DNA of 64,000 bases from Vasconcelosia minhoensis LEGE 07310 (GTDB lineage: Bacteria; Cyanobacteriota; Cyanobacteriia; Phormidesmidales; Phormidesmidaceae), in assembly GCF_015207255.1 (NCBI RefSeq), contig NZ_JADEXG010000020.1, forward strand, positions 1 through 64,000, in the 5' to 3' direction. Under the pieces are notes generated by a model. It searched no databases. It worked only from the letters and a program-made list of their open reading frames with translations, and was not told the origin of the DNA. Positions 55,714 through 64,000 of the stretch are shown in pieces (the first letter of the stretch is position 1; each line of letters begins with the position of its first letter). Both the position numbers and the translations under genes were made by a program.

Positions 55714-56791
55714 ATGCTGATTGGCCCGACTGAGAAGCCCTGAGCTGGCCGCAGGCCGCATCTTCTTGCAGTCCCCGAGACTGGCGGACGCTGACGGCAA
55801 TCCCCAAATCCTGGAGCTGCTGCATAAAGGTCTGAACCTGCTGCCGACTGGGGCGCTTATAGTCCACCTCAACAATCGGGTTATAGGGAATGAGGTTAAC
55901 GTGGCTCTGAAAGCCCCTCAGCTGAGCGGCAAGCTCCTGGGCCTGGGCCGCGCTGTCATTCAGTCCAGCCAGCAGGATATATTCAAAGGTGACGCGGCGA
56001 CCGGTCAGCTCGACATAGTCCCGACATTCCTGTAGCAGGTCGGCGAAGGGATAGGGCTGGGCGCTGGGAATGAGCTGGGTCCGGAGGGCCTGATTAGACG
56101 CATGCAGGCTGACGGCGAGGGTCACCTGGAGCCGGTGCTGGGCCAGACGGCGGATATGTCCTGGAATGCCGACCGTAGAAACGGTGATTTGCCGTTGGCC
56201 AATGCCGATGTCCTGATTTAGGCAGCGTACGGCTGCCACAACGCTGTCTGCGTTAAGTAGGGGCTCGCCCATACCCATAAAGACGACATTGCTCACCCGC
56301 TGCTGAAAGTCGGTCTGCACCGTTAGTACCTGATCGACAATCTCATGCAGGGCCAGATTGCGGGCAAAACCGCCTTTGCCCGTGGCGCAAAAATCACAGC
56401 CCATCGGACAGCCGACCTGAGATGAGACGCAGACGGTCAGCCGTTTGGCGGTCGGTATGCCGACGGTCTCGATGATATGCCCATCGCCCAGCCGCAGCAG
56501 ATACTTGACCGTTCCATCTGGGGCCTCCGCCCGATGGTGCAGCTCGGAGCGGCCAATCGCAGCTGCGGCCTGCTCAGCTCGCCACTGTTTGGGAAAGACG
56601 GTGATGTCTTGGAGCAATCGCGCCCCTTTCCGATAGATCCACTGGTGGAGCTGTTTGCCCCGATAGGCGGGCTGCCCCTGGGCCTGCACCCAGGCCGTCA
56701 GCTGGGACAGCGACTGTCCCAGTAGCGGTAGGCGATCCGATTCGACGGCCGATTCTATCGGGGAGACGGTGGGAGGAGTGACAGCGGGCAT
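55712..56791 (-). CDS. rlmN: 23S rRNA / tRNA adenine C2-methyltransferase
   Basis: 359 residues. Radical-SAM Cys triad in [19 protein letters not shown], with GMGEPLLN and the C-terminal methylated-Cys region [10 protein letters not shown]. It makes m2A2503 in 23S rRNA and m2A37 in tRNA. Normal length. Confidence 0.96.
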   Translation of the reverse strand: MPAVTPPTVSPIESAVESDRLPLLGQSLSQLTAWVQAQGQPAYRGKQLHQWIYRKGARLLQDITVFPKQWRAEQAAAAIGRSELHHRAEAPDGTVKYLLRLGDGHIIETVGIPTAKRLTVCVSSQVGCPMGCDFCATGKGGFARNLALHEIVDQVLTVQTDFQQRVSNVVFMGMGEPLLNADSVVAAVRCLNQDIGIGQRQITVSTVGIPGHIRRLAQHRLQVTLAVSLHASNQALRTQLIPSAQPYPFADLLQECRDYVELTGRRVTFEYILLAGLNDSAAQAQELAAQLRGFQSHVNLIPYNPIVEVDYKRPSRQQVQTFMQQLQDLGIAVSVRQSRGLQEDAACGQLRASQSGQSA

Positions 56792-56873
56792 GTCGGTTTC
56801 TAAGGCTTTAGCGGCTTCAGTAAGGCTTCAGCCTCCATTGTAGGCGCTGGCCCGGCGGCCCGGCGAAGCCGGC

Positions 56874-57650
56874 CTAGTTATCACCCTCATTCATCAGGTC
56901 TACGAGCCCTTCGGTGAGGGCACGGGGATCCATAAACAGGACCTTAGAGTTATCGCTCTCACCGATCTTTTGATTGGCTTCAACATAGCGCTGGGCCAGC
57001 AAAAAGTTGAGAATTTCGCGCCGACCCTCACTTTTGTCTAGGGCCTGGGCCAGCAGACGCATCGACTGCACCGTGCCCTCAGCTTCTAAAATAGCCGCTT
57101 TCTTTTTAATGGCGGCGGCCTGCTCCTGCTGCATCGATTCGATCACCTCTGGCGGCGGCTTGATCTCCTGAAGCTCCACCCGGTTGACCTTGACGCCCCA
57201 AGGCTCAGTCGCTTCGTCCAGCACGTCGAGCAGTGCCTTATTAATGCTTTCTCGGGAAGAAAAGGTACTTTGCAAATCCATTTTGCCAATTTCCGACCGC
57301 AGCGAGGTGACAACCAGTTCCTGCATCGCAAATTCCACATCTTCGACGGCGTAAAAGGTCTTTTCCAGATCGAGGATTCGCCAGTAAATAATTGCGTCTA
57401 CGCTGAGGCTGACGTTATCGCGGGTGATCGCCGTCTGGGGCTTAATGTCGAGCGTCTGCTCTCGGAGCGTATCTTCTAAAACGACCGTATCTAGAAACGG
57501 AACGATCAGGTTAAGCCCTGGTCGGAGCGTGGTTTTAAATCGGCCCAGCCGTTCTACTAGAGCCTCGTTGCCCTGCTTGACAATACGCACTGAGCCAACG
57601 GTATAGCCAATAATGATCAGCGAGAGAATGGCTAAGATTGAGGAACCCAT
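56874..57650 (-). CDS. SPFH/band-7 (stomatin-like) protein
   Basis: 258 residues. An N-terminal membrane helix (about 4-22) is followed by the SPFH domain with LVERLGRFKTTLRPGLNLIVPFLD and VNRVELQEIKPPPEVIESMQQEQAAAIKKKAAILEAEG. These form membrane scaffolds. An NfeD-like partner lies 58 bp upstream on the same strand, which is the usual pairing. Confidence 0.92.
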   Translation of the reverse strand: MGSSILAILSLIIIGYTVGSVRIVKQGNEALVERLGRFKTTLRPGLNLIVPFLDTVVLEDTLREQTLDIKPQTAITRDNVSLSVDAIIYWRILDLEKTFYAVEDVEFAMQELVVTSLRSEIGKMDLQSTFSSRESINKALLDVLDEATEPWGVKVNRVELQEIKPPPEVIESMQQEQAAAIKKKAAILEAEGTVQSMRLLAQALDKSEGRREILNFLLAQRYVEANQKIGESDNSKVLFMDPRALTEGLVDLMNEGDN

Positions 57651-57708
57651 CTATGGAAACTCCTGAGAGGTGCTCTTTGCATAGCACAGCTGATCTATGA
57701 ATGTCTAG

Positions 57709-57978
57709 CTACGAAGGTTTCGCGGCTACCGGGCGACGGGACTCAACCGCCAGCGGCATAACGAATAGCCTATTACCCTGCCGCCCGACAACGCTAACGG
57801 TCCGACCAGGCGCGATCGCGGTATGCTCTGACGGACAGCGCGCGTTCCACTGGACGCCTTCATGCATCACCTGGCCGACTCCCCCAGCGGCAATGCGGAT
57901 GCGGACCGTAGCTCGCTTGACGATGGCGGCAGCCTGACGCGGCTCCAGCCCTTTGAAAAGGCTATTCAGAGCATTCAG
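57709..57978 (-). CDS. short NfeD-like protein, probable CTG start
   Basis: The minus-strand frame up to TAG at 57709-57711 encodes IVKRATVRIRIAAGGVGQVM, then QWNARCP and APGRTVSVVGRQGNRLFVMPL, the OB-fold of NfeD proteins. The frame has no ATG, GTG or TTG before this domain. CTG at 57978 overlaps the TGA of the upstream kinase gene as CTGA, like the common ATGA overlap. That gives 89 residues, without the membrane helices of full NfeD proteins. It could also be a truncated gene. Confidence 0.6.
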   Translation of the reverse strand: MNALNSLFKGLEPRQAAAIVKRATVRIRIAAGGVGQVMHEGVQWNARCPSEHTAIAPGRTVSVVGRQGNRLFVMPLAVESRRPVAAKPS

Positions 57979-59702
57979 GATAGCGACTTTGCCGAAATGG
58001 CCTGCGGTAGCTCAACCCAAAAGGTGGTGGCATCGTGACCGCTGCTGATGCCAATCTCGCCCTCTAGATGCATTAATAGGCGCTTGACCAGCGCTAGGCC
58101 CAGGCCCGTACCTCCCTGCTTCCAAGGATCGGCGCTGGGAATGCGATAGAACTTATCAAAGATCCGGTCGCGCTCTTCGGGAGAAATTTCAACGCCGGTA
58201 TTGGTTAAGCTCAGGCAAAGCCGGTTGGCTTCGGTGGCCCGAGCGGTCAACCGGATAGCCCCGCCGGGGGGCGTATATTTACAGGCGTTATTTAGCAGCT
58301 CAGCGAGAATTCGCTCCAGGCTAGACAGGTCTGAAACTAGCGGGGGTAGGTCGGCCGGAATGGTTAAATCTAGGGTTTGCTGACGGCTTTGCGCTCGCTC
58401 TTGGAAGCTCTGCATCAGCGACGGCAGCCATCCCGACAGTTGGATCGGCTGAGGCAGAATGGGGTGATTGCCGACGTCGAGTCGCTGGAGGTCAAGCAGG
58501 TCATTGATGAGGCCAATCTCGCGCTCGCATTCCTCTTGCAGAATACGGTAGTAGCGGGCCACGCGACGCTGCTCTAACATCGGCTTTTGCAGTTCGGCGT
58601 TGAGGTCAAATTCCTGATTGAGGGTAACGCCGAGCAGCTGCAGCGCCACCCGCATACTGGTGACGGGGGTACGCAGCTCGTGAGAAACCGTACTCAGGAA
58701 GTCGTCTTTGAGCGTATTCACCCGTTCCAGTTCCTGCACCTGGAGCTGGGCCTCCTGATAGAGGCGAGCCTGACGGATGGCAATCGCGCATTGGTTGGTC
58801 ACCTGCTGCACCAGGCGAATATCCAGCTCCTTGAAGCCGTATTCCGGGTCGTTAATCAGCCAAAGATCGCCCAGCACGCCGCGGTCATCCAGGATGGGAG
58901 AGGCAAACATCGCGACATGGCCCCGCACCGGGTTGGGGATAATTGAACAAAACTGAAGGTACTGACCCTCTAGCAGCTGTGTGTAAACCTCCGGAAAATC
59001 TTCCATCTGGGCAACGCGACCCTGGGAGGAGTGGAGGCCAATTGTATATTCCTGATAGATCGTTGAGGTGCCCTGTTCCAGGTCATAAAGCGCCGTATTT
59101 GCCCCCTTGACGCCGAGGGCTTCGGTCAGCTCCCTCATCGCCGTCTGCAAAATCTGGGCCTCATCCAGGCTGTCGCGGACGCGATCCGTCACCCGCTTTA
59201 GCGTCGCTTCAAAGGCCAGGGCGGTTTGCAGCCGGGTTTGCCCCTCGGTGATTTCCTGCCTGAGGGAGGCGTGCGCCCGCTGCATCTGCTGATTCAGCTG
59301 GGTCAGGGTAGCCAGCGCCAGCTGAGCGGTAACGTCCACCAGGGTATTGACTAGAACCGGCTGCTGGTCGAGCTGAAGCAGGGCACGATGGACAATCAGC
59401 CGCCGCGATGACCCCGATGAAAGCGTCAGTTCGAGTTCAGCGGGCTCGCCTGTGCCGCGGTCAAAGCAGGCAGCGTCATCCTGTCTCAGCTGCTGCGCAG
59501 CGGCCTCGGATAAAAAGGCCGTCTCCCCCAGTTCAATCAGCGCAGCGGGGGTCTGGCCGAGGAGAGCACCGCAGGCCTCGTTGGCATAGAGCCAATGGTG
59601 CTGGGCCGTCTTGACATAGACCGCCGCGGCGATCGCGCCAACCAGGCTGTCGAGAGTGACAGCAGCGGCGGACTGAGCCGGGGGGATGAAATCGGATTTC
59701 AT
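57975..59702 (-). CDS. PAS/GAF sensor histidine kinase
   Basis: 575 residues from ATG 59702; a TTG six bases earlier is less likely. Domains: PAS-like (about 15-135), coiled coil, GAF (about 170-315), HisKA with phospho-acceptor His in STVSHELRTPVTSM, and HATPase_c with LLNNACKYTPPGG (N box) and GGTGLGLALVKRL (G box). No membrane helix, so it is cytoplasmic. No response regulator is adjacent. Confidence 0.92.
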   Translation of the reverse strand: MKSDFIPPAQSAAAVTLDSLVGAIAAAVYVKTAQHHWLYANEACGALLGQTPAALIELGETAFLSEAAAQQLRQDDAACFDRGTGEPAELELTLSSGSSRRLIVHRALLQLDQQPVLVNTLVDVTAQLALATLTQLNQQMQRAHASLRQEITEGQTRLQTALAFEATLKRVTDRVRDSLDEAQILQTAMRELTEALGVKGANTALYDLEQGTSTIYQEYTIGLHSSQGRVAQMEDFPEVYTQLLEGQYLQFCSIIPNPVRGHVAMFASPILDDRGVLGDLWLINDPEYGFKELDIRLVQQVTNQCAIAIRQARLYQEAQLQVQELERVNTLKDDFLSTVSHELRTPVTSMRVALQLLGVTLNQEFDLNAELQKPMLEQRRVARYYRILQEECEREIGLINDLLDLQRLDVGNHPILPQPIQLSGWLPSLMQSFQERAQSRQQTLDLTIPADLPPLVSDLSSLERILAELLNNACKYTPPGGAIRLTARATEANRLCLSLTNTGVEISPEERDRIFDKFYRIPSADPWKQGGTGLGLALVKRLLMHLEGEIGISSGHDATTFWVELPQAISAKSLS

Positions 59703-59848
59703 ACGCAATTTATACGCAATTTAACGGAGACCTGCCTTCACTATTCCCAGTCTCAGCTTAGAACGCCCATCTACACGCTGAGCACCAATAGAATAGGAAT
59801 TAGCTTAGAACAACTGTCCCAGAAATTTTACTGAAATTTCAGTTTCAA

Positions 59849-60535
59849 ATGACCCAGCTGTCCGCAAACGATACGGCGACTCACTGCTTAATCTCGCCAC
59901 CCGGCCTCCACGAGCTGCCGCCGCCGGAGCTACGGCTAGGCGTACTGGCCTCTGGCAACGGCAGCAACTTTTCCGCCATCCTGGCCGCGATCGCGGCGGG
60001 GCAGCTGCGCGCCGAGGTAACCGTTGTGGTTTACAACAATCCGACGGCTAAGGTCGCCGAGCGGGCGGCGGCGGCGGGAATCCCGGCAGTGCTGCTGGAC
60101 CACCGAGCCTACGAGACCCGAGTCGCAATGGATCAGGCGATCGTTGCCGTGCTGCGATCGCACCGGGTTGACTGGGTGATCATGGCGGGCTGGATGCGCC
60201 GCGTTACCCAGCGACTGATCGATGCCTTCCCTCAAAAAATTCTCAATATTCACCCCAGCCTGCTCCCCAGCTTCCCTGGTCTGGCGGCGGTGGAGCAGGC
60301 CCTGACCGCAGGCGTGAAAATCACCGGCTGTACAGTCCATGTGGTAGAACTCGAAGTGGATAGCGGTCCCATTATTATGCAGGCTGCCGTTCCGGTCCTG
60401 CCCGATGACAGCGCAGAAAAGCTCCAGGCCCGGATTCAGATCCAGGAGCACCGGATTTTTTCCCTCGCGATCGCCCTAGCAGCGCAGCAGGCTCAAAAGC
60501 TAGCCCAGCAGTCCGAGTCGATATCTATCCGCTGA
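59849..60535 (+). CDS. purN: phosphoribosylglycinamide formyltransferase
   Basis: 228 residues. It transfers a formyl group to GAR in purine synthesis. Seen: LASGNGSNFSAI, ILNIHPSLLPSFPG, GCTVHVVELEVDSGPIIMQ with the catalytic Asn, His and Asp. The N-terminus is ~35 residues longer than E. coli PurN. Confidence 0.95.
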   Translation: MTQLSANDTATHCLISPPGLHELPPPELRLGVLASGNGSNFSAILAAIAAGQLRAEVTVVVYNNPTAKVAERAAAAGIPAVLLDHRAYETRVAMDQAIVAVLRSHRVDWVIMAGWMRRVTQRLIDAFPQKILNIHPSLLPSFPGLAAVEQALTAGVKITGCTVHVVELEVDSGPIIMQAAVPVLPDDSAEKLQARIQIQEHRIFSLAIALAAQQAQKLAQQSESISIR

Positions 60536-60609
60536 AATACATTTTCGTTCTTCAAAGGATTTAAATTAGACTCATCAGCCAAATTTTTCCCTGCTCATAA
60601 TCCTGCAGT

Positions 60610-61332
60610 ATGTCTCTGAATAGCCCAATAGAACTCTCTCGATGGATGCTGTTTTCCCTGGGCGTTCAGGTCTCTCTGTACCATTCGGAGCGGGTCCCCA
60701 AGCATGGTTCGCTGCTGGTCGTCAGCAACCACCGCAGCTTTCTGGATGCGCCGCTGATGATGGTTGCGGCCGGTCAGCCGGTGCATTTTGCCTGCCACCA
60801 CTACATGGGCGAAGTGCCGGTGATGCGCGATGTGGTTAAGGCTCTAGGCGGCTTTCCGCTTGATCGGCCGGGGCAGCGGAGTCGCAGCTTTTTCAAGCAA
60901 TCGACGGCACTGCTAAAAGATAATCGGGCCGTGGGCATTTTTCCCGAGGGCACCGACCCGATGGTACAGCTGACCTCACCCCAGCAGGTGGGTGAATTTC
61001 AGCGCGGCTTTGCCCATTTAGCCCTGCGCGCGCCGATTGACAAGCTGTCGATTTTGCCGGTGGCGATCGCGTCCCTAGAAGAAACCCAAGGGATCCCGAT
61101 TCCGCTCCAGGTCTTGAGCTGGTTTGACCCCTCTGAACCGCTGTTTGATCAGTCGGGCTGGCATCCGGCGGTGCTGTATCGCCGGGTCAACCTGCTGGTC
61201 GGGCAGCCGATTCAGATTACCGATGAGCACCGGCGGCATTATCAGGGCAAGCAGGCGGCTGCGCTGGCCGCTGAACTGACCGAAACCTGTCAAGCAGAAG
61301 TGGCAGGACTGTTGCAGCAGGGTTGTGACTGA
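60610..61332 (+). CDS. PlsC-type lysophospholipid acyltransferase
   Basis: 240 residues. The H-x4-D motif is NHRSFLDAP and the second block is FPEGTDPM, with a third IDKLSILPVAIASLEET. It should acylate lysophosphatidate or a related acceptor. The stop codon overlaps the ATG of the next gene by one base (TGATG), so the two are translated together. Confidence 0.88.
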   Translation: MSLNSPIELSRWMLFSLGVQVSLYHSERVPKHGSLLVVSNHRSFLDAPLMMVAAGQPVHFACHHYMGEVPVMRDVVKALGGFPLDRPGQRSRSFFKQSTALLKDNRAVGIFPEGTDPMVQLTSPQQVGEFQRGFAHLALRAPIDKLSILPVAIASLEETQGIPIPLQVLSWFDPSEPLFDQSGWHPAVLYRRVNLLVGQPIQITDEHRRHYQGKQAAALAAELTETCQAEVAGLLQQGCD

Positions 61333-62186
61333 TGACACAGCCAACACCTCGGTTTGAAAATCCCGTTCGATTTTTGACCCCCCGGCCCGTACGGCCAGAG
61401 GCGCCACTGTTCATCTTTTTGCCGGGGATGGACGGCACTGGCCAGCTGCTGAGGACGCAGCTAGCAGGGCTGGAGCGCAGCTTTGATATTCGCTGCCTGT
61501 CGATTCCCCCCTGGGACCTGACCGACTGGGGCGGGCTGGTGCAGCAGGTGAGCGACCTGATTGCTGCGGAAGCGAAGGAGAAGTCGCAGCGCTCGGTGTA
61601 CCTGTGCGGCGAATCCTTCGGTGGCTGTCTAGCCCTCCAGGTGCTGACTCACGCGCCCCAGCTGTTTGAGCGGGTAGTGCTGGTCAATCCGGCCTCTTCC
61701 TTTCGGCGGCTGCTGTGGATGCGGCTGGGGGCGACCCTTTCCCTCTGGACTCCGAAGTCGTTCTACCGAATAGGGATGAAGGCGCTGGTACCGTTTTTGA
61801 GTGAGCAAGCGCGAATGGGTCGCAGCGATCGTCAAGCCCTGTGGGATGCGATGAATTCGGTGCCCGCCAAGACGGCGGCCTGGCGGATGTCGTTGCTTAA
61901 CTCATTTGCAGTAGAGCGGCTGCCGCTGGAGCGGATGACCCATCCGGTGCTGCTGATTACTGGCGCGAATGACCGACTGCTGCCCTCAAAGGAAGAGGGT
62001 AAGCGGCTGGTTTCCCGACTGCCCAATGCGCAGATGGTCGTCCTGCCCCACAGCGGCCATGCCTGTTTGCTGGAAACCGATGTTAATCTGTATGAAATTT
62101 TGCACCGAGCGGACTTTATCGACGCCCACGCCAAGTCTCATTCCATCCGAGCCTCGCGACCTCCAGATGACCGCTATAGTAAGTAG
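61332..62186 (+). CDS. alpha/beta hydrolase, PES-like
   Basis: 284 residues. FIFLPGMDGTGQLLRTQLAGLE and the nucleophile elbow LCGESFGGCLALQVL (Ser) with Asp in TGANDRLLPS and His in SGHACLLE make a full triad. The N-terminal FLPGMDGTG motif is that of plant phytyl ester synthases and related cyanobacterial proteins, where a hydrolase-like half is joined to an acyltransferase. Here the two lie in separate overlapping genes. The reaction is inference. Confidence 0.82.
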   Translation: MTQPTPRFENPVRFLTPRPVRPEAPLFIFLPGMDGTGQLLRTQLAGLERSFDIRCLSIPPWDLTDWGGLVQQVSDLIAAEAKEKSQRSVYLCGESFGGCLALQVLTHAPQLFERVVLVNPASSFRRLLWMRLGATLSLWTPKSFYRIGMKALVPFLSEQARMGRSDRQALWDAMNSVPAKTAAWRMSLLNSFAVERLPLERMTHPVLLITGANDRLLPSKEEGKRLVSRLPNAQMVVLPHSGHACLLETDVNLYEILHRADFIDAHAKSHSIRASRPPDDRYSK

Positions 62187-62245
62187 TAAAGTTATATATA
62201 ACTGTATATCTGCCGCGCTTGTTTCATTTGAGACGCCATAAAATC

Positions 62246-62980
62246 ATGTCTTTAACATCCTTAAGCCGAGCCCTAAATCGCCCCCTAAATCGCCTTAGTC
62301 TGTGGCTGGTTGCAGTCGCGATCGCGATTTTATCCACCCAGTCGCTCATCGGTCCAGCCTGGGCGACCGGCGTCTACCAGATGCCCGCTGCGGTGGATAG
62401 CGACACCTGGCTGATCGATGACGCCAATCAGGTTTCCCGGCTAAATGAAGGCAAAATCAGCAGTGAGCTGAGTGACCTCGCGGAGCAGACCGGGAACGAA
62501 GTTCGCTTTGTCACGATCCACCGCCTGGACTACGGTGAGACGCCCCAATCCTTTGCCGATCAGCTGGCCCAGCAGTGGTTCTCAACCCCAGAGGCGGCCG
62601 CCAAACAGACAGTCATCGTGCTAGACGACGTGACCAATAACATTGGCATTCACGTTGGCAGCGCCGCCGCAGATCGGCTGACGCCAGACATCGCTGAAAG
62701 CGTTACCGAAGAGACGATGAAGGTACCGCTGCGCAATAACAATCAATACAATCAGGCCTTTTTGGAAGCGACCGACCGCCTCGTGGCAGTGCTGTCAGGA
62801 AAACCTGACCCAGGGCCGCCGGTGGTTGATAACAGGATGCAGATCGAGGGAACGTTTGCCTCAGCAGAAGAGACCGAAGCCAATCGCGGCAACTCGACTA
62901 TTTTGGTTGTGTTGCTGCTGATTGCGGCGACCGTCATCCCAATGGCAACCTATTATTGGTACCAGTCGATTGGCGGATAG
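62246..62980 (+). CDS. TPM-domain membrane protein (Psb32-like)
   Basis: 244 residues from ATG 62246, preferred over a TTG nine codons earlier. A signal peptide (about 1-40, ending PAWA) leads into the TPM domain (about 50-190: WLIDDANQVSRLNEGKISSELSDLAEQTGNEVRFVTIHRL). A single C-terminal membrane helix (about 215-238) follows. The cyanobacterial relative Psb32 protects photosystem II. Orthology not proven. Confidence 0.85.
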   Translation: MSLTSLSRALNRPLNRLSLWLVAVAIAILSTQSLIGPAWATGVYQMPAAVDSDTWLIDDANQVSRLNEGKISSELSDLAEQTGNEVRFVTIHRLDYGETPQSFADQLAQQWFSTPEAAAKQTVIVLDDVTNNIGIHVGSAAADRLTPDIAESVTEETMKVPLRNNNQYNQAFLEATDRLVAVLSGKPDPGPPVVDNRMQIEGTFASAEETEANRGNSTILVVLLLIAATVIPMATYYWYQSIGG

Positions 62981-62995
62981 ATACCGGATGGATGA

Positions 62996-64000
62996 ATGAA
63001 ATGGCTTGAGCAAACGCCGCGCTGGATGGTCTGGGGGCTGGCCTTGCCGCTGCTGGCACTAAATGGCTGGGTGGCGCTGCAAATTTTAGACTACTTCCAG
63101 ACGCTGATCACGATCGTGGTGACGGCGGTTCTGCTCTCCTTTGTGCTGAACTATCCGGTGGGCTGGCTCAGTCGGCTGCGACTGCCCCGGGGGCGGGCGG
63201 TGCTGCTGGTTTTGCTGCTGGCGGTCGCGGCCATTAGCATTTTGGGCGTCACAGTGGTGCCGCTCCTGTTCCAGCAGCTCAACGACTTGGCCGAGCGGCT
63301 GCCGACCTGGCTGGAGTCGGGGACGTCTCAGCTTGCCTCGTTTCAGATTTGGGCGGCGGAGCATCGCCTGCCCATTAGCATTCCCAAGCTGCTGGAGGAG
63401 TTTGAAGGTAAGCTTTCAACCCAGCTTCAGAGCCTTAGCGGCAACGCCTTGAGCCTGGTCCCCGACGCGATTGGCAGTCTGCTTCAGCTGCTGCTGACGG
63501 TTGTTTTGACGCTCTATATGCTGCTCCAGGGGGAGAAGCTGTGGACTGGGCTATTCCAATGGCTACCCGAGGACTGGCGGCAGACGCGATCGCTGATTCG
63601 GCAGAATTTTCAAAACTATCTAATCGGACAGGTGACGCTGGGGCTGCTGATGGGCACCGCCATGGTGATCGCCTTTTTACTGATTCGTGTCCCCTTTGGG
63701 CTGCTGTTTGGGATTGGCGTCGGCATTCTAGCCATCTTTCCCTTTGGCACGCCCGTTGGCATTGCCATTGTCAGCTTTCTAACAGCGCTCAAGAGTATCT
63801 GGCTGGGGGTACGGGTGCTCGCCGTGGCTGTTGTGCTAGATCAGCTGATTGAGAACGCAGTCGCGCCTCAGCTGATCGGCCGCTTCACCGGCCTTAACCC
63901 GGTATGGGTCTTAATTTCTCTGCTGATTGGAACCAAAATTGGCGGGCTGCTTGGGCTGGTTTTAGCCGTGCCGACGGCCAGCTCAATTAAGAGCATTTTT
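62996..64000 (+). CDS. AI-2E family transporter, 3' end cut off by window
   Basis: 335 codons from ATG 62996, running off the edge. Six or more membrane helices; the first LPLLALNGWVALQILDYFQ and the family block ILAIFPFGTPVGIAIVSFLT are typical of AI-2E (PF01594) proteins, which export or import various solutes in different bacteria. No substrate is implied. Confidence 0.88.
   Translation, partial: MKWLEQTPRWMVWGLALPLLALNGWVALQILDYFQTLITIVVTAVLLSFVLNYPVGWLSRLRLPRGRAVLLVLLLAVAAISILGVTVVPLLFQQLNDLAERLPTWLESGTSQLASFQIWAAEHRLPISIPKLLEEFEGKLSTQLQSLSGNALSLVPDAIGSLLQLLLTVVLTLYMLLQGEKLWTGLFQWLPEDWRQTRSLIRQNFQNYLIGQVTLGLLMGTAMVIAFLLIRVPFGLLFGIGVGILAIFPFGTPVGIAIVSFLTALKSIWLGVRVLAVAVVLDQLIENAVAPQLIGRFTGLNPVWVLISLLIGTKIGGLLGLVLAVPTASSIKSIF

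Noticed and set aside
1-64000. CRISPR array
   Set aside because: No regular direct repeats with unique spacers of 30-40 bp were seen; the repeats found are coding (FG-GAP, E-G-R-Q) or intergenic dispersed types.

Overview
The window is a piece of a cyanobacterial chromosome. The evidence is dense GCGATCGC (HIP1) octamers in and between genes, ndhL, flavodiiron genes of the oxygen-photoreduction type, a phylloquinone (men) cluster, fbp-tal-zwf-opcA, a CPP1-like gene, and several DUF families confined to cyanobacteria and plastids. Nothing is heterocyst-specific. I would guess a Leptolyngbya/Nodosilinea/Synechococcales-type genome with fairly high GC, but the species cannot be fixed from the sequence alone.

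Layout. 1-0.9 kb: open 5' end of an FG-GAP (integrin-like) repeat protein. 1.4-8 kb: FutB-like permease, a DUF1003 protein, trpA-DUF3007-ndhL, an intronless tRNA-Leu(UAA), larC and a YrdC-family gene. 8-14 kb: a structured leader with a small putative regulator, an OmpR-type regulator, CPP1-like, HPPD, a D-2-hydroxyacid dehydrogenase, rsmE and an ArsR-type regulator. 14-21 kb: oxidative pentose phosphate block fbp-tal-zwf-opcA, then glmU and an MnmD-like gene. 22.2-25 kb: an AT-rich restriction-modification island resembling XamI, whose restriction gene carries a 175-bp MITE-like insertion immediately after its start codon. 25-34 kb: rhodanese, rsmD, flv3-flv1, menF-menD-menH. 34-41 kb: a cyanobacteriochrome-like GGDEF-EAL protein, nth, a racemase fragment, a Uma2-type gene, a THUMP methyltransferase and a hydrolase-fold protein without its catalytic His and Asp. 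41-47.7 kb: accessory patch with a UPF0175/DUF3368 toxin-antitoxin pair, a GH116 enzyme, a decayed DUF4114 gene, an Rpn-type nuclease, a GIY-YIG protein and a second Uma2 gene. 47.7-64 kb: RCK channel, DUF4079, M48 protease, DppA/DppB-like importer parts, rlmN, SPFH and NfeD-like genes, histidine kinase, purN, a PlsC-like/hydrolase pair, a TPM-domain protein and a truncated AI-2E transporter.

How the genes work together. fbp-tal-zwf-opcA runs NADPH-producing sugar oxidation. flv3-flv1 is an electron sink at photosystem I, menFDH feeds phylloquinone synthesis for the same photosystem, and ndhL belongs to the cyclic/respiratory NDH-1 complex. The most notable observation is the insertion at codon 2-4 of the restriction gene. 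It has a perfect 10-bp target duplication, and the methyltransferase downstream is intact, so the locus may have become a solitary methylase.

All family names come from recognition of motifs by eye; no database was searched.
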